The notes under the pieces: model-generated
Databases searched by the model: none
Told to the model about the DNA's origin: nothing
What the model saw: only the letters and a program-made list of their open reading frames with translations
Made by a program: the position numbers and the translations under genes
Assembly: GCA_905182985.1 (NCBI GenBank)
Contig: CAJJDN010000071.1
Coordinates: 79,771 to 143,770, forward strand
Reading direction: 5' to 3'
DNA length: 64,000 nucleotides
From: Paramecium sonneborni
Taxonomy: Eukaryota > Ciliophora > Oligohymenophorea > Peniculida > Parameciidae
Shown: piece by piece, positions 24,574 through 36,778 of the stretch
How positions within the stretch are numbered: the stretch's first letter is position 1
How the letters are laid out: every line of letters starts with the position of its first letter

Positions 24574-26804
24574 TCATTATTCTTCATCAGAAATGTTTTC
24601 CTTACCTATAACTTATTCGGTATTTGGATTTTTAGTACCACCTTTCAAACATTTAAGAATTTTTTTATTTTATCGAAATGAAGAATTCACTTCTGAAGTA
24701 TCTAGATGTTAACTCTTGTCTTATTTTTGCAATTCTTTTAGTTAATCATATTTAACGAATAATTTTAAATTTTCTACACTAAGTCTATTAACTTCCTCTT
24801 CTAATTTCTAAACATAATTAATAAAAATTTATACTTAAATTTTTTAATTTTTTTCATCACAAATCTTTTTTAATTTTTAAGAATCTCTATAATATTTTTA
24901 TTTTTCATTAATGACTTAGTGAACTCCAGATAACATCTTTTCAATATTTTTATTCAACTCTTTACATTTTTCATTATATATTCTATTATCTAGTAATTAT
25001 AAAATTTAAAAACTTTTATTCAAAGTATATTCTAATTTTTAGCATTTTGCCTTTTCTGCATCTAATAACTGTTATGTTTTCTCTAATGTTTCAAGTAACT
25101 ACGACTAAGTGGTAGAGTCAGTTTATAATTCAAGATTCTGTTTTTTTAATTAAGCCACTTGAATATGTAATTCAGCCAATTAATCATCTATAATTCTTAT
25201 TACTAAAATTACTATGAATGTTGAATTCTTTTTTATCATCTGTCAAGAATAGCATTAATTAATCATTTAAAGCATCCTTATGATGTTTTTAATATAAGTA
25301 TGTAATTTATTTTAATTTAGAAGAAACCCTTTCTTTAGCATAATTTTCGATTAAACATAATATTTGATCTTCATCAATATGAGGTTCATCATCTATGTTT
25401 CCCAATTTAGAAGACAATACTCTAAACAAATGAGTTTATTTATTTTGATATTCAGTTTCAAGTTTAGCTTACTAATTTGCAAAATCTTACATTTCTAAAA
25501 TAATAGATTAGGATAATATTAAAACTTTCTTGCATTTCATCATCTTTGAATCTAATAAGATTGGAAAATTCAATTTCTCTTTATTAATGTGCAAATTCCT
25601 ATTATTTATAAACTTCAATATCTTATTCATATTTAGTAATAATTTATTGCATATTAAATAATTATTCATTAACATTGGGTTATTCTAGAATGATATCTTC
25701 TTAAATATCTTTAATCATTTCTTTATCTTCATCACTAATAATAATCCCTTTTTGATATTATGAGAGTTATTCTTATAATAATAAGATTTCTCTTTCTTTA
25801 TCTTAAAGAATGATTTTAAGTTCTTCAACAGTATGTTCTTTATTGATTTTCGGTTTATTTTTAATAGCTTTTGCTCTAACCCCAAATCTTAAAGTAGATA
25901 GAGTTTCTGATAAATTAAACTATGCAGGAGAGCATGTAATAATAAGTGTAGTTCTACTATTTCCACCAAAAGAACATTATAAAATTCTAGTTAGTTTAGA
26001 ATCTCTATAAGGTACATGTTAACTACCATCTGTTAATGCATTAATTACTTATCCCAATGCAGATAATGATTTATTAATACCTTTAGCTTCATCTAAGATT
26101 TTACCTTCAGCACCAGTTTTAGATACTTTTTCACTTCCAGCCAAATCAACTAAAAATAGTTTACCTGTTTTAGCTGATTAATCTCTTAAATCAATAGATT
26201 AAACTGTCATGATAAATATCATATGTGAACGAGATGATTATTCATTCATATTAGTGCTAGCTATCATTCTATTAGAATTACACATTTTTAGAATATCATA
26301 TATTTCTGATTAATCAACTATTGATGTTTCGGTTATTCCATCAATATATGTAGAATGATTCTTATCTTCTCTAATTTTTAAATCATTTTTTTTGATATTC
26401 TATAAATCTCTCACCTTCTCCATATATATTTCAGCAACTGATATTTTAATACGATATTCAATATAATCAGGACTTGCTTCAATATAATCAAATAATGTAT
26501 TAACCATTCTTTTTATGATTCCTTATTCTTCTCCTGTTGAGCCTTCCATAGTATGTGTTTTTCCAGATCCTGTCTATCCATAAGCTACAACAGTTCCATT
26601 AAATCCTTCTAACACTCCTTTAATTACAGGTTCTGCACCTATTTTAAATACTTCTATTTATTTTCCAGGATGAAAGATGCGGTCGAAGTTAAATTATTGA
26701 TTCTCTATTAGAATACTCTTGTCATCTGCAAAATATATCTAACTCTCAATCTGGCCAGAAATTGATGGCCTAAATCGACAAATCACTTAAATATTAGTCG
26801 TCAT
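24574..26804 (-). CDS. Kinesin heavy-chain type motor protein
   Basis: Introns at 25495-25525 (31 nt) and 25188-25212 (25 nt) give 724 residues. The motor is N-terminal: [23 protein letters not shown] (P-loop, residues about 76-90), [11 protein letters not shown] (switch I, about 190), [11 protein letters not shown] (switch II, about 220), [31 protein letters not shown] and [14 protein letters not shown]. It matches conventional kinesins best. A neck and long coiled coil follow ([18 protein letters not shown]), with a short acidic C-terminus. It would move along microtubules. The stop is 5 bp from the convergent VPS9-like gene. Confidence 0.93.
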
Positions 26805-26841
26805 ATAAATTCAAAATAATTATAATTAGGAACTGTTAATT

Positions 26842-27632
26842 TCATTGACGTTCTGCCTTGAATATTCCAATTATCTTTTCAACAAATCCAATCAACCATT
26901 ACACCATTTTATCTTCCTCATTAACCCACTTCTCATTTACTTCATATTATAACTATAATCCAGAACTGGTATTAGCCTTTTATATAATATACTTTATTCA
27001 TACCAATTATAAAACATATTCTAAATCATCCTCTATATTCGTTTTTATTAATGCTAAATTCAATAGCATTTTATGTTATTCCTTTTATTCCATCATTTTT
27101 TATACTATTCCTCTTGCTAATATCTATATATCCTTATTCTATTATTCTAAATACTATTGCAATATCAATATAAATGACACTTAAAACTCTTTATCTAAAT
27201 ATTTATAAATTTTATCCATATCCTCAATTATTCCATCATTATCAGCATTTTCTAATTCAATCTATACATTTTCAGTATTATTATCAATCAAAAGATATAA
27301 TTTCTTCTCTTCATAATTACAATGCTTCTTTAAATCCTTTAATTTTTACTTTTCCCTCATTAAACTAAATATATTACCTTAAGCTTTCTTGTTTCTTCAC
27401 TTTTCTTTGTTTTAGTTGATTCCTCCATTGTATTACTCTTCTGTCCTGTCTTATATCTTAAAGCTAAACTTCCTTTCTCGCAAATCAATGTTAACATTTG
27501 TAAAGCACGAGGAACATTAAACCATTGTCTTTTATCTATTTCTTAAGTTGTCTCATTATTTTCTTTCTTCTTTTTAGGTCTACCCTAATATAAAGTGAAG
27601 ACAAATTACAACTTTTCCGTAGTTCTAATCAT
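26842..27632 (-). CDS. Unknown helical protein with basic N-terminus
   Basis: Introns at 27349-27377 (29 nt) and 26977-27003 (27 nt) give 244 residues. It opens with a basic cluster (GRPKKKKE) that could be a nuclear signal, followed by RQWFNVPRALQMLTLICEKG. The middle is helical and charged, and the last 50 residues include KWVNEEDKMVQWLIGFVEKI. No known family is recognised. It lies 37 bp upstream of the kinesin start on the same strand. Confidence 0.55.
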
Positions 27633-28016
27633 CTCCAATCTTATTCTTTTTTTATTTTTTAATTCCTGAACTTCCTTTCCCCATTTATTAAAAATATTCT
27701 AAATCTAAAAAATTATTTTTATTCTTCAAATTAAATTTTATATATATATATAGATATTTATTTTACTACTCTAAATTTATTTATTACTTCCATATACTAT
27801 TCCCAAATACTTCATCTAATTAAAAATAATCAAAATTATATAATCCAAAAAAATTATAATAAAAGGCTTTTATTTTTCCATATCCTTAATTTATCAAATA
27901 CATTAACACAATAAGAGGGAAATAAATTATCTATTTAAGTATAATACAAAATTTAAGAATCAAATACTTTATTTTATAAAGATGTTTGAACCAAAAAAAA
28001 TGCAAATAATTTTAAA
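27633..28016. other. AT-rich spacer
   Basis: 384 bp between divergent genes, including a TA run near 27740. No gene is supported. Confidence 0.5.
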
Positions 28017-28388
28017 ATGTCTTATTATGATATCAGCTTACTTTGTCAAGAATTCAAATAATAATTGAAATTACTTCAGTATGAATTATAAATAAAACTT
28101 TACAAGTATTTCTAAATCAAATTAATTGATGGAAATCATTCAATTGATTATGATTTTTTTTCAATATAGAATTGATGACATAACTTATATTCATAAAGTA
28201 TATATATTACTTTGTATGAATTTACAACAAAATTCAGAATTTTAGAATAAACACCACCATTTCATTTTTTTGACCTTCATTTTTACTATAAGAAAAAAGT
28301 CTAAGGAACATATTAAAGAATAGAAAATATAAGGCATTAGAATTATGTAATAAAATTATTGGATTTAAAAAAGCTAAATCAAGAATGA
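28017..28388 (+). CDS. Small unknown protein with an apparent 1-nt frameshift
   Basis: The frame starts MSYYDISLLCQEFKQQLKLL and meets two consecutive TGA codons just after a T8 run at 28154-28161. One T fewer would carry the chain into the adjacent frame, and a 32-nt intron at 28214-28245 then leads to the coding-like end TPPFHFFDLHFYYKKKV and TGA 28386. The result would be about 112 residues. Either a homopolymer sequencing error or a real inactivating shift explains it. No family is recognised. Confidence 0.4.
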
Positions 28389-28684
28389 GTGAGAGTTTGA
28401 AAGCCAAAGAGTAAGTATTAGAAATAAATGAAAGTATTGAAATTTTAGTTAATAATACTTAATTTATAATGAATAAATCATAGAACATTTAATAGAATAA
28501 TTAAGGATAAGGATTAAAATATAACAATTAATTTATGTCTTAAAAATTCATTCATCATAATTTTTTAAACTCGATTTAAAATCACGAAAAACATGTATTC
28601 AAACAAAAAATTATAATTTTTACGATAACTTAATAGTTGTTAGATTAAAGGATAAACTTGATATTCAACCTTATATAATATGAA
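28389..28684. other. Spacer between convergent genes
   Basis: A glutamine/asparagine-rich plus-strand frame (from ATG 28386) runs through here and into the antisense of the PRA1-like gene. Nothing supports it as a gene. Confidence 0.4.
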
Positions 28685-29313
28685 TCATTTATATTATAAT
28701 TCAATATTGTTGTTATTGGTGAAATTAACATACTAAGTTAAATCTTAATTGGTTTGTTGATTAGATTAGCCATCAATTAAAGCTCCTGTTGATGGTGATA
28801 CAAACAAAAATGAGTGTAAAAATGATATAAGGAAACTAAATCGATATTATATTCTTACCCAACCCCAATGTAAGTAAATATGGAATCTCCACAAAACATA
28901 TACAATACAATAACATTCACTAAAAAATATATTATATAACAATTTCTACCTAAAAACAACACAACCTTTTTTTTATCTGTTGATAGAAATCCGAAATTAG
29001 GAATATAATCTAAAAGATCATCATTTTTCAAAATAGTGTACCAACTATGAATAATAAAAAATCAAATACAGGGCTATGCTCAATCCTACGCTTATCAGAA
29101 ATACCAAATTTGTTAATCCTCCTAATACAACTATAGCAATTGTAAATTAACTATAAGTAGCACCAAATTTTGAGAAATTTTCAGATAATCTAGTCATAAT
29201 TTAATCACTTTTTGGAAGGGCATAACTTGTACTATCAAAGACCTTTTTGTCTCTAGAACTATTATTTAAAAGTACATTTAAGGTTTTTGAAGGACCTAAT
29301 TTACTTAATTCAT
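28685..29313 (-). CDS. PRA1-family (prenylated Rab acceptor) like membrane protein
   Basis: Four introns (29253-29275, 29045-29069, 28920-28949, 28836-28858; 23, 25, 30 and 23 nt) give 175 residues, close to the family length. The core runs RLSENFSKFGATYSQFTIAI, then paired hydrophobic hairpins (VLGGLTNLVFLISVGLSIAL; KKVVLFLGVNVIVLYMF; GVGFLISFLHSFLFVSP) with a cytosolic loop FGFLSTDKKK. PRA1/Yip3 proteins sit in ER-Golgi membranes and bind prenylated Rab GTPases. All four introns must be removed to keep the frame, which supports the model; the family call is by pattern. Confidence 0.65.
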
Positions 29314-29364
29314 AATATTTATTATTTAATTATTAAAAATAAAATAAATGATGATATTTATAAT

Positions 29365-30081
29365 TCACTATTTATTTTTAAGGACATTATGGTCAGATAA
29401 GATTTTCTATTTAAGATCTACTTTTTTTTTAATGTTATCGAATTCATTAATATCAAACTTTTTTATTTTGTTTTAATCTTTAATTCTCTCTTAAATAAAA
29501 TCATCCATTTCATCTAAAGTTATGGATATCTAAACATTTAATTTATTTTAATACTTCATCGTCATCATCATTCATTATATTATTGAATTCAGTCACTATG
29601 ATACATTATTTGATTTATTTTTCTTTAAGCTACAATTTTTCTGATGAAATTTCAGTCTATAATTAATCATTAGTTATTTTCCCAAATAATTCTTCATATT
29701 AGCAAAAGATATCTTTCTTGATTTTTTTTAAACAAGACTTAAGTGGGGTTTTTTTTAATTTTGATGAATCATTAGAATCTTACAATTTCGTAGAATCAAT
29801 CAAATTATTTCCTGTCATTTATTTCAATCTTTCATCTTATATTTTTTTCCATTCTATAATGCTATAATATCGTTAATTTTCTTCTAATTCAGAGTAATCT
29901 TGAGTTTCCTGATCTGATGATAATAATTCTAAATTTTCTTATCCTCTAATTTATTGAAATATTTTTCTATTCTATTGATTTCTTTATTTTTTCTTAAAAT
30001 ATTCAAAAGGAGACTTTTTAATTGTATGAATCACATTTCTGTCAAAGCAAAACGAGACGCTTTTGACCTTCTAAACTTCAT
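29365..30081 (-). CDS. Unknown acidic/charged protein
   Basis: A model of 221 residues ends at TGA 29365-29367. The body is sound: HTIKKSPFEYFKKK, an acidic region (SSDQETQDYSELEENQ), KKTPLKSCLKKIKKDIFC and a terminal EMDDFIQERIKDQNKIKKF. The 22-nt intron at 29514-29535 is typical. The first intron (29 nt, about 30039-30067) begins GTC, which is unusual, so the 5' end and ATG 30081 are uncertain. No family is recognised. Confidence 0.45.
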
Positions 30082-30243
30082 GGCTTTGCTTTCTAAAATT
30101 ATCTTGTAAATAAATGATATTTTATGAAATTAATTGTACTCAAAATTTCTGAAGCTTCCCAAATGAGAGAAACTCTAAAACATCATGTTATATTCAAAAT
30201 ATTACATATTTAGGAATATTTATATATGATATAAATGAAAAAC
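30082..30243. other. Short spacer at the start of the duplicated block
   Basis: Nothing gene-like was seen; the duplicated block begins at 30139. Confidence 0.5.
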
Positions 30244-31216
30244 TCAGTTTTGAAAGTGTTTATATAATTACTCCTGATATATCAATTATTCTATTTAAAA
30301 TCCAGCCCCCGAATATTTTTTGCCCAAAATTTATTTTAAGTCCTTATACATCTAAAATTAATTGTAATAAATTTTACTTCCTATGTACTTTACTTTTTTT
30401 CGATTTCACTTAAAATTCTATTATAAGCCATATTAAATAAATCTTATGGGATCTATTACAATATACTTTTTTTTAGATTTTCTATCATGGATATTTTAGG
30501 TTTAAATTTTTCATCAGTTTTATAAAAACTAGAAGAATATGAAGATTCAGGTTCTTCTTAGATTTCTAAAATTAATATAAAATTTATGAATTACCTGCTA
30601 AAGTTTCATTGCCACTTTTTGCTTTTGCTAATTCATTTTTATAAACTTCAACAACATTTTATAAATCTTAATCAGATTATCTTTAAGTCAATCTTGTTCC
30701 ATCCATTTCATCACCTAATATCTCTTCATTTATAACAGTTTCATTTTAAAATTCATTATCCGAATCATAATCTTCAAAATCATCATAATATTCAAAATCT
30801 TCAGGATATTCATCATTTTGATAATCCATAGTTTAATTTTTTTAATTTTATTCTTTTTTTTATGCTTATTTTTATTTTAAATTTAATAAACTTTTCTTCA
30901 TAACTTCTTCATCAATTGGTTTAAATTTAGATGAAGATTATAAACTTTAATCAAAATTAGTATTCTGAAACTGCTATTATTTTATTTATTATTATTATTA
31001 AAGTTAACTTTTTTTTAAAGGTGATTCAATTTATTATTATTATTACTTTTAATAAAATTATTATTAAGTATTAGTTTATTAAATTTCTAACTATTTTTAT
31101 TAGTAAAATTGGGATTGAGTTCCATAAAGGTTTTGAATTTTTCTTAATTCAGCTTATTTTGAATTTTGCTGACTATTATTTAATGCTGCTTTTGATAGCA
31201 TTTCTATTTTTTATTA
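30139..31216. repeat. First copy of a 1,078-bp exact duplication flanking an N
   Basis: 30139-31216 recurs at 31218-32295 with a constant offset of 1,079, separated by one N at 31217. The boundaries fall inside the NEK kinase gene. As with the first block, this looks like two overlapping contig ends left unmerged. Confidence 0.9.
30244..31216 (-). pseudogene. Headless duplicate of the NEK kinase tail (assembly product)
   Basis: This carries the C-terminal tail of the NEK gene (glutamine-rich region, acidic [20 protein letters not shown] segment and terminal helix) exactly as in the second copy, but the kinase domain is missing because the copy is cut by the N. It should not be counted as a separate gene. 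Confidence 0.8.
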
Positions 31217-31217
31217 N

Positions 31218-32295
31218 CTCAAAATTTCTGAAGCTTCCCAAATGAGAGAAACTCTAAAACATCATGTTATATTCAAAATATTACATATTTAGGAATATTT
31301 ATATATGATATAAATGAAAAACTCAGTTTTGAAAGTGTTTATATAATTACTCCTGATATATCAATTATTCTATTTAAAATCCAGCCCCCGAATATTTTTT
31401 GCCCAAAATTTATTTTAAGTCCTTATACATCTAAAATTAATTGTAATAAATTTTACTTCCTATGTACTTTACTTTTTTTCGATTTCACTTAAAATTCTAT
31501 TATAAGCCATATTAAATAAATCTTATGGGATCTATTACAATATACTTTTTTTTAGATTTTCTATCATGGATATTTTAGGTTTAAATTTTTCATCAGTTTT
31601 ATAAAAACTAGAAGAATATGAAGATTCAGGTTCTTCTTAGATTTCTAAAATTAATATAAAATTTATGAATTACCTGCTAAAGTTTCATTGCCACTTTTTG
31701 CTTTTGCTAATTCATTTTTATAAACTTCAACAACATTTTATAAATCTTAATCAGATTATCTTTAAGTCAATCTTGTTCCATCCATTTCATCACCTAATAT
31801 CTCTTCATTTATAACAGTTTCATTTTAAAATTCATTATCCGAATCATAATCTTCAAAATCATCATAATATTCAAAATCTTCAGGATATTCATCATTTTGA
31901 TAATCCATAGTTTAATTTTTTTAATTTTATTCTTTTTTTTATGCTTATTTTTATTTTAAATTTAATAAACTTTTCTTCATAACTTCTTCATCAATTGGTT
32001 TAAATTTAGATGAAGATTATAAACTTTAATCAAAATTAGTATTCTGAAACTGCTATTATTTTATTTATTATTATTATTAAAGTTAACTTTTTTTTAAAGG
32101 TGATTCAATTTATTATTATTATTACTTTTAATAAAATTATTATTAAGTATTAGTTTATTAAATTTCTAACTATTTTTATTAGTAAAATTGGGATTGAGTT
32201 CCATAAAGGTTTTGAATTTTTCTTAATTCAGCTTATTTTGAATTTTGCTGACTATTATTTAATGCTGCTTTTGATAGCATTTCTATTTTTTATTA
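31218..32295. repeat. Second copy of the 1,078-bp duplication
   Basis: Exact repeat of 30139-31216, here continuous with the NEK kinase domain upstream. Confidence 0.9.
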
Positions 32296-33605
32296 AGTTT
32301 CTTATTCTTTTTTTTATTTTAAGATGGATTTGGGAGATATTTATTTAGGTTATTCTAAAAATTAAGATGCTTAACTCATAATAGTATCACCAATTGTATA
32401 TTTACTGGCATTATCAATCTACTCTATTTATTTTTAAAAGTCTTACTTTTATTGAATGATTAAGAGATGACTGTTTAATTAATAGTTTCATCTTCTTTCT
32501 CTTTATTAATTTCATCTTTAATAGAATGTTGATAAGATTCTTAATCTTATTTTGGTTGATTAATTTGATTTTTTAAGATTAAATGTTAATTATTATTATG
32601 TGCTTAGATTTCATGTTATTTAATTTTTTTAACTCCAACAACAGAACAAAAGTTTTATTTACCACCACTTCTAATGAAATCTTACATAACAGATTAAATG
32701 AATGGCATATTAATAATTTCAGCAACGAGAGGACGAGACTAAACTGATTTAGTAAGAAGTCTATGAATTAATTATTATAGATCTTTTGAATAATGAGGAG
32801 GTAAAGTTTCAGTTTGTCCATTTAAAATTTTAGTAACGAGACTTAAAATATTCTTGGCATCAAATGCATGTTTAAATGTGCATAATTCATGTAAAACACA
32901 TCCAAGAGCCCAAACATCAGATTTAAAAGTATAAGGTTTATTTTCACAAACTTCTGGACTATTATCAGAAAAATATAAATACCTCATATAATATGGAGTA
33001 CCAGCTACAGTTGATGCTTAATCTAAAGTACTTTCTAAAACTTTAGATACTCCAAAATCTCCAAGTTTTACTAAGCATTTAAATAAAATTAATAATACCT
33101 GTTCCATTAGATGTAAGAAAGATATTACTTGTTTTTATATCTCTATGTAAGATCTTTTTTGAATGGATGAATTATAGAGCAAATAATTATTAAATAAACC
33201 AATTTAAAATCATCTTCTCAGGAAAGTATTGAATTTATTTACCTTACTTTCTTTTTTTTATATGATATTATAAGTCTCCTTCTATATATATTTATACAAT
33301 TTGTATAATACCTTCACAATATTCCATTAAAATAATTAATTAACTACTATCTGCAAAACTACCCATATATTATACAATGTTTGGGTGATCTAAACTTTTT
33401 AACAATTCTGCTTCTCTTAAAGCACTTATCTTTTCTTTCTCTGATAGCTTACCCAAATGAACTTTTTTAGCCACTGATAATTGCCCATTCTTTTTATTTT
33501 TAACCAAATAGGCAGATCCTATATAGAATGGAATATCTATGTACCATAACTTCCACTTCCTATGGTCTCCAATTCTTCATAAAGGTCTTAATATTTCAAA
33601 GACAT
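31323..33605 (-). CDS. NEK-family protein kinase with long Q-rich tail
   Basis: Seven introns (33519-33544, 33282-33311, 33071-33098, 32959-32982, 32424-32446, 31645-31673, 31431-31456) give 698 residues. The kinase domain is complete: IGSGSYGSAYLV, VAKKV (lysine), [38 protein letters not shown] (about residue 136), KLGDFGVSK (about 155), [22 protein letters not shown] and a late arginine. This matches NIMA-related kinases, which are numerous in ciliates and act on cilia and microtubules. The tail has TAA-encoded glutamine runs, an acidic patch and a conserved-looking terminal helix ([20 protein letters not shown]). Confidence 0.92.
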
Positions 33606-33745
33606 ATAAATAATTATTAATATAAATTATAATTGAATAATTTAAAAAATATTAATGAGAATTTATTAATTTGTTCATTCTTCATGAATCTCTAGTTTCA
33701 TTAAGTCAGACTATATAATTATATCTGTATCTATTAATAATAGAT

Positions 33746-33944
33746 TCATTAATTTATTGAAATAAATTAAAATGGCTTTTTGTATTTTAGTTTAAAGATG
33801 AATATATATATTTCATCTGAATATTTCAAATTATATTCTAAATCTCTTTTTAACATTACCTAATTTTGTATTTGTTAATACCAATAGTCTTTTATATCTT
33901 TAGGAATTGGATTTTAAGTTATTACAAAATTGTTCTATCATCAT
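33746..33944 (-). CDS. Possible very small protein
   Basis: A 22-nt intron (33838-33859) joins two short exons into 58 residues, from MMIEQFCNNLKSNSQRYKRL to FKLKYKKPFQFISINQ. The intron has typical ends and is needed to keep the frame. No family is recognised, and the small size makes chance possible. Confidence 0.3.
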
Positions 33945-34075
33945 TATTGCAAAATAAAATATAACTTTAAATTTTAAAAATTAAATCTATTTATATAAAG
34001 ATCTTTATGATTAAATTTAGTACTTTATAATAAACAGTAAACAGCTAAAATATATTAAAATATTTATCTATATAA

Positions 34076-36001
34076 TCATTAACTTAAAAATAGATTATTA
34101 TTTCTTGTTTTTTCTTTTAAGAGTTTGTAATCCTAAATCAATTGTGAATTATTTCCAATAGGAAGAGGCATGTAAGTTTTGAGATGTTGAGTACTGAATC
34201 TGGCTATATTATCAAATGCTCTATTAGAATCAATAACATCACGTTCTTGTGTATCATGAAAGAATTCTGTTTTAAATAATCTTAAATTAGCATTGGTTAA
34301 TAATTCAGTGCTAGTAATAGTTAATTAACTATTTATTTTATTCTCTTTTATCATTTTTGTAACTCTATTTTAATCTAATTCAATTAATTAAATATCAGCA
34401 TTAGCATAAACATTTTGAGTATATCCACCAAAAATAAGTATTTTAGAATCAATAGAAACACTACAATGACTACATTTACCATGTTTTAAAGATGCAATCT
34501 ACTAAACCATAATCCAATTAAGTTGTTACAATTATAAAACAAATAAATCATTAAGAATATTACCTTCTTTTGAGTCATTTCTACCTCCATAAATAATTAA
34601 GGCATTAAACTAATGATAATAATTCATACTATGAGAATATCTAGCAATAGGAGCTTGACCTTTAGTTTTAATTTTAATAATTCTTATAGGTTTGAATCCA
34701 AATTGAATAACTCTTAAATCATTTGATGCTTCCCCATTTTAAAGTCTACCTCCATAAATATAAATTCCTTCACAATTGACTTATGGATATCTCCCTTTCT
34801 TTTTATTGCATTCGTAACTAAAATAAGGATTTTCCATTTTAACTTCTCCACCAAACAAAGGCACTGAAGCTGAATCAGAAACTCCATCTTAGAATTGATT
34901 TTCGACCAATAAAATTGACCTATATTATTTTAATTAAATATCATACCATTTATTAATTTCTAAATTCAATGCACATACATCATTTAATATCTTACCATAT
35001 GAATTAATTCCTCCATAAATAATAAAATACTTTCCTATACATTATGCTATATGATTTCTTCTACCTTCAATTAAATCTCCTGTACTTCTAATTAAAGTCC
35101 ATGTTTTATCTAAAGGATTAAATAACCTAACATCTCCATAACATTCTCTCATCTTCATTGCATTATTATATTTCTTCTCTCCTCCATATATAATTATTTA
35201 TTATTTATAAAATGTTGCTGTATGTCCAAATCTTCCTTCTAAAGGAGTTTCACCTAATCCTATTCCTATATCCTTCCAAATCCAAGTCTAAGTATTTAAC
35301 TAAATCATGTTTTTAAATAAATCATTTCCTATTCCTCCATACATATATGCTTTATTTAATTAAGCTATGTAAGTTACTGTACATCCTTCTCTTATTGGAG
35401 GTTTCCATTCACTTATTTAAATATTAAACCAAAACACTTTTATTATGTTCGTACCTTCAAATGGTCTCTCATTATTTTCTATATGTTCCTCTTCTTCCTC
35501 TTCTTACGATATAGTTTTTACCTTCAATTTCACTTTCTTCACCTTCTATAACTATTCCAATCCTTCTTTCCTTTAAAATAATTCAGTAACTTCATTCACA
35601 GTACTATTCCATTTTTTATTTAGAGAACTTTTAAATGAATTTGCTTAAACATAATTAAATTACAATCTATTTTTAAGACTTTATTCATTTGGGTTTAATT
35701 AATCCACTTTATTTATCCAACTTGAATTTGTTTTCATCATCTCTTAAAATGTTTTAAATCCAACATCTTCACCTTATTATTGCAAAAAGATCAATTTACA
35801 ATCTCCTTTTGAAATATAGTCATCTATTGCTAATGTTTATTAATGTCTTAAAATTTATGGTGATTTCATTTATATTAATTTTTCTGTTCTACTCAATCTC
35901 ATATTATCTGTCTTCATATGACCTATAAACTTCCTTGATTTTAAATCTTCCAATTTTTATTATTATGTTTAGATCCAACGACGTTTTCTTTCTTAATCCA
36001 T
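34076..36001 (-). CDS. Kelch-repeat protein
   Basis: The gene encodes 641 residues with no clear intron. An N-terminal helical region (MDQERKRRWIQT, KLEDLKSRKFIGH) precedes at least five kelch blades: KAYMYGGIGNDL, RFGHTATFYKQQIIIYGG, RRNHIAQCIGKYFIIYGG, GIYIYGGRLQNGE, ARYSHSMNYYHQFNALIIYGG and HCSVSIDSKILIFGG. Kelch propellers are binding platforms. The frame stays open about 35 codons upstream of ATG 36001 with coding-like sequence (ELDEVSYRVQFNFLRYDTLQ), so one more 5' exon is likely. Confidence 0.85.
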
Positions 36002-36778
36002 AAATTTTATTAATCCATTAATTATATATTATAATGTATCATACCTCAAAAAGTTAAATTACACTCTATATGATACTTCATCTAATTCTTAAATAATATA
36101 TTTTTGTATCTTTAGAATTTATAAAAAAATCTATTCAAATTTTAATCATTTCAACCTAACTGATTATTTGTCATCCTATAAAAATTTAATGAATTCAAAT
36201 TCTATATAATAACTAATTTACATTCTATTTTTGGTTTATTATAATTCTGTTTATGATAACATAAAGAATTCTAAGTAATATAAATAGATTGATTGGATTT
36301 ATCATTTTTATAGCTTTAATTAATTTTAACATTAATATTCAAGTTTAAATAACATCTCACTACTTCGAATTTCTAAAGAATAAGAATTAATATACCTCCA
36401 AAAAAATATAATTAAATTATGTAAAAATAAACTTCGTTGACTAAGTTTTTTTCAAAAAAAGCTAAAGAATAACATCAATCCCCTGTAAGAACTAAATTAA
36501 ATGATTCTGTAAGATTATTAGTGAATATTTTGATAGTTATTATTTTGTACTCCTCCAACATAAGAAATTTAAAGTAAGACAGAGAATTTTAATCCAAAAA
36601 AGAAATTCTCTAATAACTTAGATAATTGGATTAAGAAATCTTCCTTATAATAAAAGAAATGGTAATTTATTCCCAGTTATCAAAAAGGCCATTTTTACCA
36701 AAAAATTTAATGTATTAGATTTACAAATTTTTACAATTAAGAGAATGCGCCACCTGTTCTTAGGTTTGTAAATTTTGG
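36002..36778. other. AT-rich spacer between divergent genes
   Basis: 777 bp. The part nearest 36001 is probably still exon of the kelch gene (see that entry). The rest has no supported gene. Confidence 0.45.

Noticed and set aside
26858..27368. Two plus-strand frames rich in Tyr/Ile/Ser
   Set aside because: They are antisense to the 26842-27632 gene, whose two introns and intact frame make the minus strand the better choice.
32775..32987. Frame starting [13 protein letters not shown] as a separate small gene
   Set aside because: It is an exon of the NEK kinase with a 24-nt intron read through; removing the intron gives YYMSPEV.
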